Source of the DNA: Anaeramoeba flamelloides
Lineage: Eukaryota; Metamonada; Anaeramoebidae
Direction of reading: 5' to 3'
Assembly (NCBI GenBank): GCA_027625915.1
Contig: JANTQA010000047.1
Span: forward strand, 9,052,001-9,116,000
Length of the DNA stretch: 64,000 bases
The notes below the pieces were generated by a model. It saw nothing but the letters and a program-made list of their open reading frames with translations, was not told the DNA's origin and did no database searches. Positions 1 to 10,749 of this stretch are shown here, piece by piece; position 1 is the first letter of the stretch; every line of letters starts with the position of its first letter. Both the position numbers and the translations under genes were made by a program.

Positions 1-510
1 TAAATTTCCCATTGTTTGCAATCTTGTAAAACAGTTCACCACCTGTTAAAAGTTCAAATACTAGATAAATTCTTTGTTTTGAAACAAGAACATCCAATAA
101 TTTTACAACATGTTTATGTTTTAAACTTTTCATAATCGAAATCTTTTGTGTTTTTATTTTAATTTATTATTTGTTTGTTTGAATGAAAAAAAATTAAAAA
201 GGTTAATTTTTTAGCAACGTTAAAATAAAGGGATGTGTGTAAATTGAATGTTTTTTTTTTTTGTTTGAAAAAGTATTCAGAAAAAAAAAAAAAAAAAAAA
301 ACAATAAAAGTAAACACAAAAGAGAGAAACTAAAAAACAAACCTCTTTTTTGATTTGATCAGACATGTTTTCTCTGAGGATTTTCTCTTTATTCATAATT
401 TTAATAGCAACAAACTCGCCAGTTTCAGAATTTTTTGCTTGCTTGACTTTCCCAAACGCACCTTCTCCTAGTGTATCACCAATTTCATATTTACCAACTT
501 TTCGAGACAT
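1..510 (-). CDS. SnRK/CIPK-like Ser/Thr protein kinase, 5' part
   Basis: This is the N-terminal half of a protein kinase lobe; the rest lies before position 1. Exon 1 is 510-343 (residues 1-56) and exon 2 runs from 142 off the window. The 200 bp intron has GT at 342-341 and AG at 144-143. Visible kinase parts are the glycine loop GEGAFG (residues 15-20), the ATP lysine in VAIK (Lys37), the helix-C glutamate Glu56 at the end of exon 1, and the hinge LVFELLTGGELF. The start MSRKVGKYEIG, the phrase QIKKEISIMK and the hinge closely resemble plant CIPK/SnRK3 kinases, which act with calcium sensors, and AMPK relatives. The C-terminal regulatory domain that would separate these is outside the window. 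Kinase is certain; the subfamily is inferred. Confidence 0.9.
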
Positions 511-1159
511 TTTAAAAACGATTATTAAATTTTCCTTTGTAAAAAATTTAAATAAAAATGATTTTGTAATTAAATAATTTTATTCAAACACCACAGACTT
601 TTCTCCATTCGACAAAATAAAATCTTCGAAATCTTCAAAAGATAAGAGAATGAAAAAATTATCTTCAGAGCTAATAACAAGTATTTACGATTTAAAAGGA
701 TTGAGTTTTAAAAAAGTGTGAAAAAGCAATATTTTTCGCACTTCTAACAGAAACTTGAATATTATTTTTTAATAAAAATGTTCAATCCAACCAAAAATCT
801 TGTAGGTTTACTATAATCTAAAAGTTTGTCATTTTGAATTCGCCCTGTGTCAGCTGGTTTTAAACCAGTCTAGTTTCAAAGGGAATGACTATACTCTTAG
901 GAAATATTAATCAAAAAGTGTTTCAAAATTCGATATAGCATGTTTTTTCAAAAGAAAAGAAACTTTTCTTTCTTCTTATACCTTTTAAGGAAGATCTTCT
1001 TTTATTTGTTTTTTTTTTTTCATTTGACAACTTGGGTTGTTATTTTTAAGTGGGTTGATTCAGAAATGAATAAAAATTTTTTGTTTTTAAAAATTATTTT
1101 TTTTCTTTTTTAGACTTTTTAATAGACTATTTTAACAATAGAATGAGTGGTTTTTCAAA

Positions 1160-1620
1160 TTATAGTTTGGGAGATAAAAGTTCGTGGAAAAATGATAAAC
1201 GCGTTTTTTAATTAGGAACATTACTCAAAACGAAAAGTAAAATCAATTAAAAGAAGAAAGAAATTAACTTTATAGAATAATCCATTATTTTATTTTCAAT
1301 CCAGTCAACAATAAAAATATAAATCTATATTACTCGGTAGATCCAATCAAGAGTATTTTTGAGTGATTTTGGAGATCTCAAAAATAGTTAATTTTTTGAA
1401 CAAATTTTTAATAATCAATCAAACAATGAAAAACTAAGATACCAACTGATAGTATTATAAAAACTGTTACTTTGACGAGAACTCCATTTTGTCTTTAATT
1501 ATTTATTTATTCTTTTATTCATCGATCTTCAGTGAATTTTCAAGTTGTATTAGGATTTTCAATGAAAAGTCTTGTTATACTTTTTTTCTCAATTTGACAA
1601 GTTAATTTTGAAAATTCTTA
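1160..1620. mobile_element. Eroded copy of the 59.5 kb inverted-repeat element (family S)
   Basis: The sequence around 1205-1270 matches 59560-59640. The stretch near 1370-1440 (TTTTGGAGATC, then AATAGTTAATTTTTT) matches the reverse complement of 59700-59780, so this copy is inverted relative to the other. Ends are blurred. Non-autonomous: no coding capacity is seen. Confidence 0.55.
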
Positions 1621-2374
1621 GATAATTTTTTCAAATAATTCAGATTGAAAACAATTGTAAAGTTTAAAAACGAGAAACTGTTTCCAAGGAAAGGGAAAAA
1701 GTCAACAAGTGTTAAAAAGGAAGGTTTTATCCGATTTACTTTAAAAAACAAATTAATATTTTCGAATATAATTCCATTGTCTTTTTAACAACGAGAGCTA
1801 GACTACACTTTTCTCAGAAAATAAAAAAAAAGATGTTAAACCACCCTTATTGACTTGATACCTTATGTTGTTAAGATATTAAAATTCTACTTTATGTTTT
1901 CACATCTTATTTTTACTGATCCTATTTAGAAAATTGATTAGGGGTGTGTTTTCTTTTTTTTCTAATAAAGAATACTATTTATGAAATTGGTTTATGGTGT
2001 TAACTCACTGATATCATAAACTAAAACATACCAACAAGAAAAATAAATTACTGCTGTCAAAATAATGCATATTGAAAAGTTTAATCCGTGTTTCCAAATT
2101 TAATGCGTGTTTTTTTGTTATAGAAGACCTTGACTTAATGGATCAAAGAAATACCAACAATAAACCACAATTAAATATAACATTGGTTTCTTTAAGTTCT
2201 ATTATTTAAATAGAAATTCTAAATTAAAGATTCAAATAAGAAAATATATACCAAAAAATAGAGAAATATTTTTCTTCATAAATTTGATTATAAAAAAAAC
2301 ACAAAATTTCAGAAAAAAACAGAAAATAATAAAAAATTTTCAAAAAATTTCATTTCTTATTTAAAATTTAATTA

Positions 2375-2680
2375 CAAACCAAGGAATTTACCCTCAAAAT
2401 TGATTTTAACCTTTGGTATACTACCGGATATCGATTTGGACGTTACATGGAAGCACGGAGTAAAAAAGACATAGATTATATTTTGAAACTCGGATTATAG
2501 TCGTTTTATGCATTATTTTGATCACACTATGATTCCAAAAGAATTTTATTTAATTTTTAATAATTACCAACCCTATAACACATTTAATTGACAACTTTTG
2601 TACAATCATCAAATTACCAAAAAAAATCAAATACAAGTAGAAAATTTGGATTATATGCCCCTCATAAAATTAAGCACTAT
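2375..2680 (+). pseudogene. Protein-like relic, family unknown
   Basis: One forward frame stays open for most of about 100 codons, with only a few interruptions, which is unusual in this AT-rich DNA. It reads with segments such as LPDIDLDVTWKHGVKKT and SRFMHYFDHTMIPKEFY. The local GC content around 2405-2460 is higher than in the flanks. I do not recognise the family. It could be a transposon gene remnant or a dead host exon. Confidence 0.35.
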
Positions 2681-4320
2681 TTTTTTTTTGGATTAATAGT
2701 TTTCGAAATCTAGCTGAAAACTAAATTCTATTAACAACTGTGATAATATTTTTTAGAATAAAAACACTCTCAACTTTAGAATACCAAAAATATTTTTTGA
2801 AATTACTTTACACACTTTTATTTTTTTTTTGAAAAATTGGGGTTGAGAAAATTTTGAAATCAAAGAATAAGTTAAGATATTCGATTAGAATTTTTTTCTA
2901 GAGAGTTTATCTTTTTAGTTGAACTTTTTTTTTAATTTTACCATTTAAAAATAAAAAAAACATCTGAAGACCAAATTAGTACCTTTTGTGAAAATAAAAT
3001 TCCCATAATTTAGAATTTATTTTCGCCAATGAGTTAAAACAAGATATTTTATATAAAAATATACATAATTTCAACTTAGAATTCAATGATTTTGGTTAAA
3101 AATGTTTTCAAGAAAAAGTTAAATGGAAACTTTATTTATTTTTATTTTTTCATTAAGTTTTGATAATTTAATTAATGGAAGGTATTTGTTTGGCTTTCCA
3201 TTTTTAGTGTTTTTTTTTTGGGTGGCAGGGACATATTTGGAATAATCTGTAAAAAAAAAAATTCCAAAAAATGTTCATTGATTGTGGATTTTTCTGTGTC
3301 CTAAATTGAGTTAAAAGTCTGTACCTTAAAAATGAAATTGACTGTATTCCATTTTATGGTTTAGATTAAATCAACCCCAGGCATTTTTAATTCTTCATTA
3401 AATTCAAATTTTTTACTTTTAGAAATATCAAGTTATTTAACAAGGAACCCCACCTGTAGGGACTTATAGAAAAGGTTTTTTTTTAATGTAAAAATTATGA
3501 ATTTTGAAAAAAAACTTCAAAATACTAAGATATTGATTTTATACATAATAAACAGAAATTGGAATATCAACAATAATTTTTCTAAAATCAAACAAAAAAC
3601 AACCCCAAACATCTCCAATGATTTGTCACATGTTATTTGTTGCCATTTTAAACATTAAATATCTTGTCAAGTTAATTACTACCCCCATGCGCCAGGTGGG
3701 AAAGTATAGCCTTTAAGGAAACAAAGCACGAGATATGAAAAAAACTTTAAAAATTAAAAAATCATTTTTTACACTTTTGTATTTGGGTAAATCTTTTTCC
3801 ACTATTATACCATTGGTCTGCAAATACCATACGAAAAACAACAAGATTATTCTTATTTATTAAGGGTGTTGAAAATACAATAAAAAGTGAAGTTTGGGAT
3901 AACAGATTCTCACAATTCAACTAGCATGTGTCTCCTGAAATGTAGGGTATTTTTTATGAATTTTTTTCTTTTATAAGATCCAAAGATTCAAATAATTGAA
4001 AAAGAGAAAGATTAAAAGGCCAACAAAAAACATAGCGATTACAAACCTTCTATTGAGTAAAATTAACTTTCAACTTTAAAGAAGTGAATGAAAAATTTTT
4101 GTTACTTTTGAAATTTTCATTTCACAATTATCAATAGGGATTGAGAGAGTTCAGTGCAAGAAATAGAAATTTGAAAATCTTGAAAATTCAAGAATACATT
4201 AATTGTCTCTACGCGTTTGAGAATATGAAAATACTGCTATTCTGTTTGGAATTTTTTAGTTCTTATCTTATAAAATAAATACAAAAACAAAAAGGAAATT
4301 ATGTTTTTATTGATTAACTA

Positions 4321-4555
4321 CTGGTATTTGAAGAATAAACGGGGAAAAATTTTCACTTCATTTTCATTTCTCCTTATATTCGTAAATTTCCAAGAAATAG
4401 ATTGAAATTTGGAATCTTTCTTAATTTTTTTGGTTCTTTTTTTTGTTATATATGTTTTGGGTCATCAAAGAATCTTAAATGGCAGATTCTGGAGAATTGA
4501 AAAAAAAAACAAAAACGAGATGAAAATATATCCCAATTTAAATTTCATCGACCAG
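4321..4555. mobile_element. MITE family A, copy 1
   Basis: Short non-autonomous element of 235 bp. Both ends read inward as TA then CTGGT, followed by related subterminal sequence (GGGAAAAATTTTCACTTCAT on the left, a diverged match on the right). TA dinucleotides at 4319-4320 and 4556-4557 fit a Tc1/mariner-type target duplication. It sits only about 25 bp beyond the LAMTOR5 stop codon. Confidence 0.75.
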
Positions 4556-4578
4556 TAATATATTAATTAGCCATTAAA

Positions 4579-5228
4579 TCAATTTATTTTAAATACAAGT
4601 GCAAAATTGACGTCTTCTTTTGAAGAAATTAAGATTTTACTATTTATTTTTTGTGAGGAAAAGAAAAGAAAAGAAGAGAATAAAAAAGAAGAGAATTAAT
4701 AAAGAAATAAAGAAAGGAAGGATCACAAAAAAAGAAAAATCAGAAAGCCAGAAAGATTTGAATTAAAGTTGTTTTGAAAAAGCGAGGAATACGATTTTTA
4801 TAAGGTAGTCATTAATCTAGTTTTATTCACATTTTTAAGAAGTTTAAATAAGCCTTTTTAAAACTTTTAAGACTCTCTTTTTTAAAAGTGTCACAAAAAA
4901 AATAATTATTTTACCTTTTAGATGTGTCGATTGCAATGGTTGGAACATCTTTTTTATTGTTTGATAATTTAGAAGCCAATTTAGTAATTTCAGTCAAATG
5001 ACAAGCCAAATACGGTGAACACTTCCCCCTTGATCCCAAATTTAAACCTTGCTTATCAGAAACAATCATTCCCTTTAAGGATCCGTCTTGCATTCTCAAA
5101 TCGTTATTGAAAGGTAATTCAAACAGAAGTGGTTATTATTAAGAGAATTAAGAAAACAACAAATCTGTGAAAGAGAAGTAGAAGGTTACTTACAATGAAG
5201 TCAAAAATTCTTCAAGTGGCTCTTCCAT
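4579..5228 (-). CDS. LAMTOR5: LAMTOR5 (HBXIP), Ragulator roadblock subunit
   Basis: Roadblock-fold subunit of the Ragulator complex, which anchors Rag GTPases and mTORC1 on lysosomes. Three exons: 5228-5194 (starts MEEPLEEFLTSL), 5094-4915 and 4639-4579, ending in TGA. Introns are 99 and 275 bp with GT-AG ends, and the phases join cleanly to give 91 residues, the same as the human protein. The central motif SDKQGLNLGSRG matches human TDSQGLNLGCRG, and the final exon (KILISSKEDVNFALVFKIN) matches the human IMIQKHDGITVAVHK strand. The first splice acceptor was chosen because LMQDGSLKGMIV then aligns with the human TMKNPSIVGVL stretch. Exons 1 and 3 are only 35 and 61 bases, so an open-frame search sees only the middle of the gene. 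Identification is strong. Confidence 0.93.
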
Positions 5229-5597
5229 TATTGAAAAACAAATTAACTTTTTTTATTTGTTTGTTTTTTAAAAAATGAAAAACTTATTCTTTATATTTTC
5301 AGTCGAAAACAGACAACAACTTTAAAAGAAAGAATGGAGGTTTACAATACCCCCCCCAGACCACTCAAAGATCTAAAACAATTGAAACTTTTCATGTAAT
5401 AATGTTTTTTGGGGATCAAATTCTCTAAATTTTAATCCTTTTCATTAATTTTTTTCTCTTATTGCTTTTTAATTGGTAGCTATTAGTTGACATTTTTAAA
5501 GTTGTTTAAATGCCTGTTGGATAATTTATCATCACTTTATCAATTTGTTACTCCTTAAATACAAAGTTTTCACTTGATTAAATTGATTTTTAGATTA

Positions 5598-5761
5598 CTG
5601 GTATTTGAATTTTAAGTGGGAAAAATTTTCACTTCCCCAACAATTTTCTTTTTTATAGATAGTCACAAATTGCAATCTTTCTTCTTTGAGAAGTCTATTT
5701 AAAATCGAAAAATCTGGAAAAGTGAGTCAAAATTTTTTCCTGTTTAGAATTATAATACCAG
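5598..5761. mobile_element. MITE family A, copy 2
   Basis: A 164 bp element bounded by TA dinucleotides (5596-5597 and 5762-5763). Both ends read inward CTGGTATT, followed by GGGAAAAATTTTCACTTC on the left and a close match (GGAAAAAATTTTGACTCAC) on the right. No coding capacity. This is the clearest copy of the family. Confidence 0.85.
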
Positions 5762-7097
5762 TATAATGAATCACTATTAAAGGACGATCTTTTTAGGTGA
5801 AAACAGTGAAATAATAGATAAAATCACTGTTGAAAGAGTTATGTGATCCAATTAATATTTGTCCAAGGAGAATTTCTTTTAGAAAAAATGTGAAATTTTC
5901 ACAATTTTTATAATTTTTGTCAAAGTTTGATTTTAATATTTTAGAATTTCAATTTCAACTTTCTGTACTCAAACTATTTTCTTGGGACGTTCTACATATT
6001 TTTTACATTTCCTTTTAAAAGTTTGAAATGTTTTCAAAGTTGAATTGCACTTTAAAATCACCAAAAGCTATTTTTTGTAATTATTTGTTTTGTTATTTAC
6101 AATTTCCTTTTCATTTAAGAAGAAAGAAAAAAAGTCAATGTGTAAAAAGGTAAAGATAACAAAAAATATTATTTTTTATTGTCCAATTTCTTCATTGTGA
6201 AAATTTTTTATGAGAAGTGACAGTAAAATAAAATAATTACTCAACCACCTCAAGGGTGGAAATATAGTCCTTAGTTGGAGTTTTCTATTTAAAAAATAAT
6301 CCATCAACTTTTTTTAACTATGATAAATTTAATCAAGATATAAGTTATAAACAAAGCACTCTTGAAATAATATATGATAAAACAAGATAAATGTCAGCTA
6401 AAAAGACTTTAAAATTGAAAGAAAAGAGAGTAACGTTTATAATCATAAAAATTGGATTATAGATGATTTATGTGTGAAAATCTTTTATATTTTTAATACG
6501 CCACTATTTGTACTCAATAATATTTGTCTTATATAAGTTATTTGATTAGGAATTTTTAAAAAATCTGTTTCATAAGTCGAATTGTAACCCAAAAAGTAAT
6601 ATAAATTGATAAGACATTGACCAAAAAAATAGTCAAATATGTTTTATCTTTTAAAAAATTTATTTTGATTATGTGTTATTTCAATTTTTATAAAATTAAC
6701 AAAAATTTATTTTTCAAATCCAGTAATAATAAAAAAAAAATCCATAGAATTTTTTTCTTTTTTTTGTGGGTTCGGAAATAAGAATTTTAGAGTTACATCC
6801 CTAAAATAAAAGAGTTTTTTTTTTTTTTTTATTAAAAAGATTATATTTGGGATCATTAAATTGTGGACAATTTTTTTATTGGTCAAAAAAATATTGCCAC
6901 TCTTATTTTTTCCAATTTACCCAGAATATACAAATCATTTAGCCAATTTCTTCAGTAAAAATTTCCAGTTCAAAAATTATTTTGGTAAATAATCTTTTTT
7001 TTTTTTACTAATTTTATTATTCTTTTGATCTTTTTTTAAAAAATACTAATTTTTATTAGAAAAATGCAGGTTTTGACTAAAATTAAGGGGTTAAATA

Positions 7098-7291
7098 CAG
7101 TTAGTTCCATTTTTAATCGACAAATTTAAATGAAATTTCAGGTACAAAAAAATCTCAAATTAAGGTACATAATTTGTAATTTTTTTATTACTATTTATTT
7201 TACTAGAATTTGAATTTTTTGTGTTAATTTGAGATTTTTTTTTGTATCTTAAATTTTGTTGCAGTTTATGCCTTAAAAGTGGAACTGACTG
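7098..7291. mobile_element. Fold-back Tc1-type MITE (family G)
   Basis: A 194 bp element almost entirely composed of two inverted arms. Both ends read inward TACAGT(T/C)AGTTCCA with TA duplications at 7096-7097 and 7292-7293. CAGT after TA is the usual start of Tc1/mariner inverted repeats. The arms also share TACAAAAAAA and ATCTCAAATTAA near the centre. A transcript would fold into one long hairpin. Confidence 0.88.
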
Positions 7292-7359
7292 TATACCATT
7301 TTATGTCAAATCTTGGAAAAAAATATCAAATTTTAATTTACTTCCCATATTGAACTTTA

Positions 7360-7830
7360 AAGAATAGATGAGAAACAAGTAAAATGAAAATAAATCATAG
7401 AAAAGTTGATATCAGAGAAAATAAATCATAAAAATTTATAGATTTTCAGTAAGAATTGAAAAAATAAAATTTTTAGACAAGGATTGAAAAAAAAAAAAGA
7501 GATAATATTCATTTTGAGCTTCAAATCTGTATCAAATAAAATTCCAATAAAAATCAATATTATTTAACTACAACAATTTCCATTGTTATCTTGATATTGA
7601 AATAACGACTTTTAACCTACTGACTATATCTTACAATAAAAAAATACAAAATAATAAATTTTCAAAAGAAAAAAGAAAAATGTACAAAAATGTTAAATAA
7701 ATGATTTATATTTTCAAATTTAGCAAAATAATTCTTTTCTTCTCATATCCACCAGAAAACTTTAAAGGTGTATATTATAAAATTTCAAAAGTAGTCAAAA
7801 TCATTTATTTTTTGTATTTTTATAGATTTT
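7360..7830. mobile_element. MITE family B, old inverted fragment
   Basis: Reverse-orientation relic of the family seen at 8302-9010. Matching blocks include ATCAAATAAAATTCC near 7530 and the CTTACAATAAA context near 7630, which align with 25570-25690. Terminal repeats are no longer clear. Confidence 0.5.
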
Positions 7831-8301
7831 CTTGATTATTTTTTTCAATATTAAAGTATATAATTGGTTTAAATAATTATAAGATGGAAAATAAAGATTA
7901 TTTTGTTATTAGAAGTGTTTTATTCATGAAATTGTGAAAAATTCAAAATGTTAAAAAAAAAAAAACATCAATACTATATATTTCTAAAAACTTGTTCAAA
8001 ATAAATTTTATACAAAAAAAAAAAATAAATGCCAAAATATTTACTCCTTAATATAAGCGGCATAATCCCTTTCGTCTTTTAATAATTTTTTTTTCAAAAT
8101 CTTAGCCAAAATTCCCAACCATATCCTAACCTAACCTAACATTTTAATCCACCCTGAAAATTATTTTTAAATACACACAGTCAATATAATGCAAAATTAT
8201 TTACTATTATGAAAAAATTGAGAATTTGATCAATTTTCAAATTTGAACAAATTTACAAAGTAAAAATTTTAATATTAAATTTTCATAAAAAATAAATTAT
8301 A

Positions 8302-9010
8302 AAATAAACTATTTTTCAGTCAAAGTGGCCCAGTTGTAATGTTATAATACACGTGTTTAAAGGGTTTGCATAGATATTAGAAGAAAAATTTTATTTTGGA
8401 AATTATCCAAATTGAAATCATTTTGTCACATTTCTACACATTTTTGTTTTTTTTTTTTCGATTTTTTTTAAAAACCTCATTCATTTACAAAAAAAATTTT
8501 TATTGCAAGATCAATAGTCACTTGGTAAAAACGTGTTATTCTAATGTCATTGAAACCATGTAAAGATTGTTGAGAAATCATATTGATTTCTATTGCAATT
8601 CAATTCGATCTTTGATCTTGATTTTTGTTTAATAAATGTGAAAAATTTTCACTTCATTTTCATTTCCTTTTTCAAATAGAGACCACAAATACCAACAAAC
8701 TTCGTTTGGGGACTTGATTTCTAAAAGAAAAGTATGGAAAATGAAGTGAAAAATGTTTCATATTTATTATTCAAATACCAGTAGAAGTTCAAAACGAACG
8801 TTGTTGTTTTTCTTAATAAAGAAGAATTTGAGTTTTTCAATTTTTAAGAAAAGCCATTGATTAATTAGTTGTCTTTCAGACATGTATCAACATTTCTTTG
8901 AGTTCTATTATTCTCTTTATTTCTTATTTGTTCTTCAAAGGTCAATTATATAAAATAATTGATATTTGAAAAAAACGTTGGGCCCCTTTGACTGAAACAG
9001 AGTTTAGATT
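8302..9010. mobile_element. MITE family B, copy 1 (hosting a nested MITE)
   Basis: Ends are inverted repeats: on the left AAATAAACTATTTTTCAGTC then AAAGTGGCCC, on the right, read inward, AAACTCTGTTTCAGTC then AAAGGGGCCC. Aligned sister copies lie at 25335-25871 (inverted) and 50610-51160. Relative to those, this copy carries an extra segment at about 8617-8781, a family A MITE. No coding frame is seen. Confidence 0.85.
8617..8781. mobile_element. MITE family A, copy 3, nested in family B
   Basis: About 165 bp interrupting the family B element. The right end ends in ACCAG followed by TA (8782-8783). The left end is diverged but keeps the subterminal GTGAAAAATTTTCACTTCAT. The flanks (GATCTTTGAT and GAAGTTCAAAACGAAC) are continuous in the uninterrupted family B copies. 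Confidence 0.82.
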
Positions 9011-9356
9011 CGAAAGAAAAAAAAAAAAGAAAAAATCATAGCAATTTAATAATCCTTGTAAATTCAAAAAATGCAGTTCTAATGATATTGTATTATATAT
9101 TTTTTTATAATACAATGAGGTAAAGTCAATTTAAAGATGAAATTAAAAAAAAAATACAAAAAAAAATACATTTTTTTGATTTTTTTAATATATAAATTTT
9201 TAATATATTTTTTTTGAATTTAATAAAATAAATACTTTACATTTCGTTTTTTTTTCTTTCATACATCTCATATAATATTATCTTTTATTAATAATCATGG
9301 AATACTAAAAGAAATCAAATACGAATTTGTTTTTTTAAATTCCAATATATCAAAAA

Positions 9357-10015
9357 ATGAAAGAGACTCATAAATATTTGTATAACAACAAATTTTTGAT
9401 AATTTTATCTTTTTTCTTATTATTATTGAACAAGATTTTTCATCTTGCTTTAATTTGTGACTTTGAAAACATTAACTTATTTGGATTTGATGGACAAATA
9501 AATAATTCCCACCCCTCTTTAGATATTTACAGACCCCTCAAAAAATATATATTTTTAAAAAATAAAAATAACAAGAAAATATTTTGACATTTAATGTTAA
9601 TGGTCAAATAGTTTTTGATGAGTTTAAAAATGTAAACTTGTTATCTTAACTTTCGAGTTTTTTGATAAAAAAGGATATTTAGAAGAAACTACTTATATTT
9701 TGCCAATACCAAGAAAGCTATAAACTTTCAATTAGTAAAGGGTAATCTAACTGTTGCCCTTAAGAACAAAATAAAGCATGACTCTGCCAGAGACGAAATA
9801 AATTTTTAAAAAAACAAAAAATAGAAATTTTATAAATAATAAGCAACAATTATTCCTGAATTAAATAGATCAAGACTAACTCAAAATACCCATTCTGAAT
9901 TGAACTTTTTTGTTCGCGTACCTTACACAAAGACTACATTGGAAGTTACTTCGATAAATCCATTTTTTTCAAAAAAACAGAACAAATATTACATCATATT
10001 CACACTTATATCTTG
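9357..10015 (+). pseudogene. Decayed secreted or membrane protein-like frame
   Basis: The first 77 codons are open and begin with a hydrophobic signal-like segment (FLIILSFFLLLLNKIFHLAL, residues 13-32), followed by DFENINLFGFDGQ. Protein-like sequence appears to continue downstream in other frames (VNGQIVFDEFKNVNLLS; NLTVALKNKIKHDSARDEI; LNFFVRVPYTKTTLEVTS), so the gene looks broken. The family is not recognised. It may be a dead member of a large secreted-protein family; chance cannot be excluded. Confidence 0.35.
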
Positions 10016-10404
10016 AAATTGTACAGTTTTTTATTTTCAGATTCGTTACTTTTTTTAGACAATGTCATAAAATCTGAATAGTAGGTGTAAGTCTATAAAA
10101 AAATTGGAAAACTGAGAAAATATCCACACTCAAAAACTGAGAGGGTCGCCAATAACATAACAAAAAATATCTGCAAAAAAACTAAAATTAACTTTCGGAA
10201 TTTATGAATAATTTTGTAATTTTCATAATTTCTTCTACCATGCTTAATAAAAAAAATCAGAGACATCATTATCAATAGCTCAGGTAATAAGACAGACTCT
10301 TGGTAAATAAATTTTCTCAAGAGTATAATTTAGATGAAAATATTTTTCAACAAAGCAAATTTTATTTTTTATTTTTCTTAACCCAACTTGACTAAGAATT
10401 GTTT

Positions 10405-10711
10405 ATGGCTTTTCTCAAAAACCTTTTTTCAAGAAAACCAAAAAACAGATTTTCTTTTGAACAACTTGAGTAAGTAAAATCCAATTGCCTTCAAAATTCC
10501 TTCCTCAACCAAAATTCTCAAAAAACAACCATCATTCCAAACAAAAATAAACTACCTTTTCTTATAGCTATCTTCATGGCATTATTATAAATAATGAAAC
10601 TATAACAGAACTAAATAGTAAATTACTTGTGGAAACACTTCGAGAAATCTCTGAATTAATGATTTGGGGTGATCAGCACAACGAACGATTTTTTGAGTAT
10701 GTCTTCGTTAC

Positions 10712-10749
<38 letters not shown>

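Larger units (their letters stand above)
511..4578. other. Intergenic gap with old repeats
   Basis: This stretch of about 4 kb separates the divergently placed kinase start from the LAMTOR5 3' end. No intact gene is seen. It holds an eroded inverted-repeat element (about 1160-1620), a protein-like relic (about 2375-2680), a probable right end of a Tc1-type short element near 3345 (ACTGTA in a context like that at 7290), and one TA-flanked MITE (4321-4555). The rest is AT-rich sequence without recognisable structure. Confidence 0.7.
5229..10404. other. Intergenic gap dominated by MITEs
   Basis: This 5.2 kb stretch lies between the LAMTOR5 start and the CLEC16A start, which point away from each other. 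It contains a family A MITE (5598-5761), a fold-back Tc1-type MITE (7098-7291), an old family B piece (7360-7830), a family B element with a nested family A element (8302-9010) and a decayed secreted-protein-like frame (9357-10015). Between them I see only AT-rich sequence. Either gene's promoter should be here, but no defined motif was recognised. Confidence 0.7.

Noticed and set aside
8125-8140. Three CCTAA units resembling an interstitial telomere repeat
   Set aside because: Only about three copies; too short to claim telomeric origin in AT-rich DNA.
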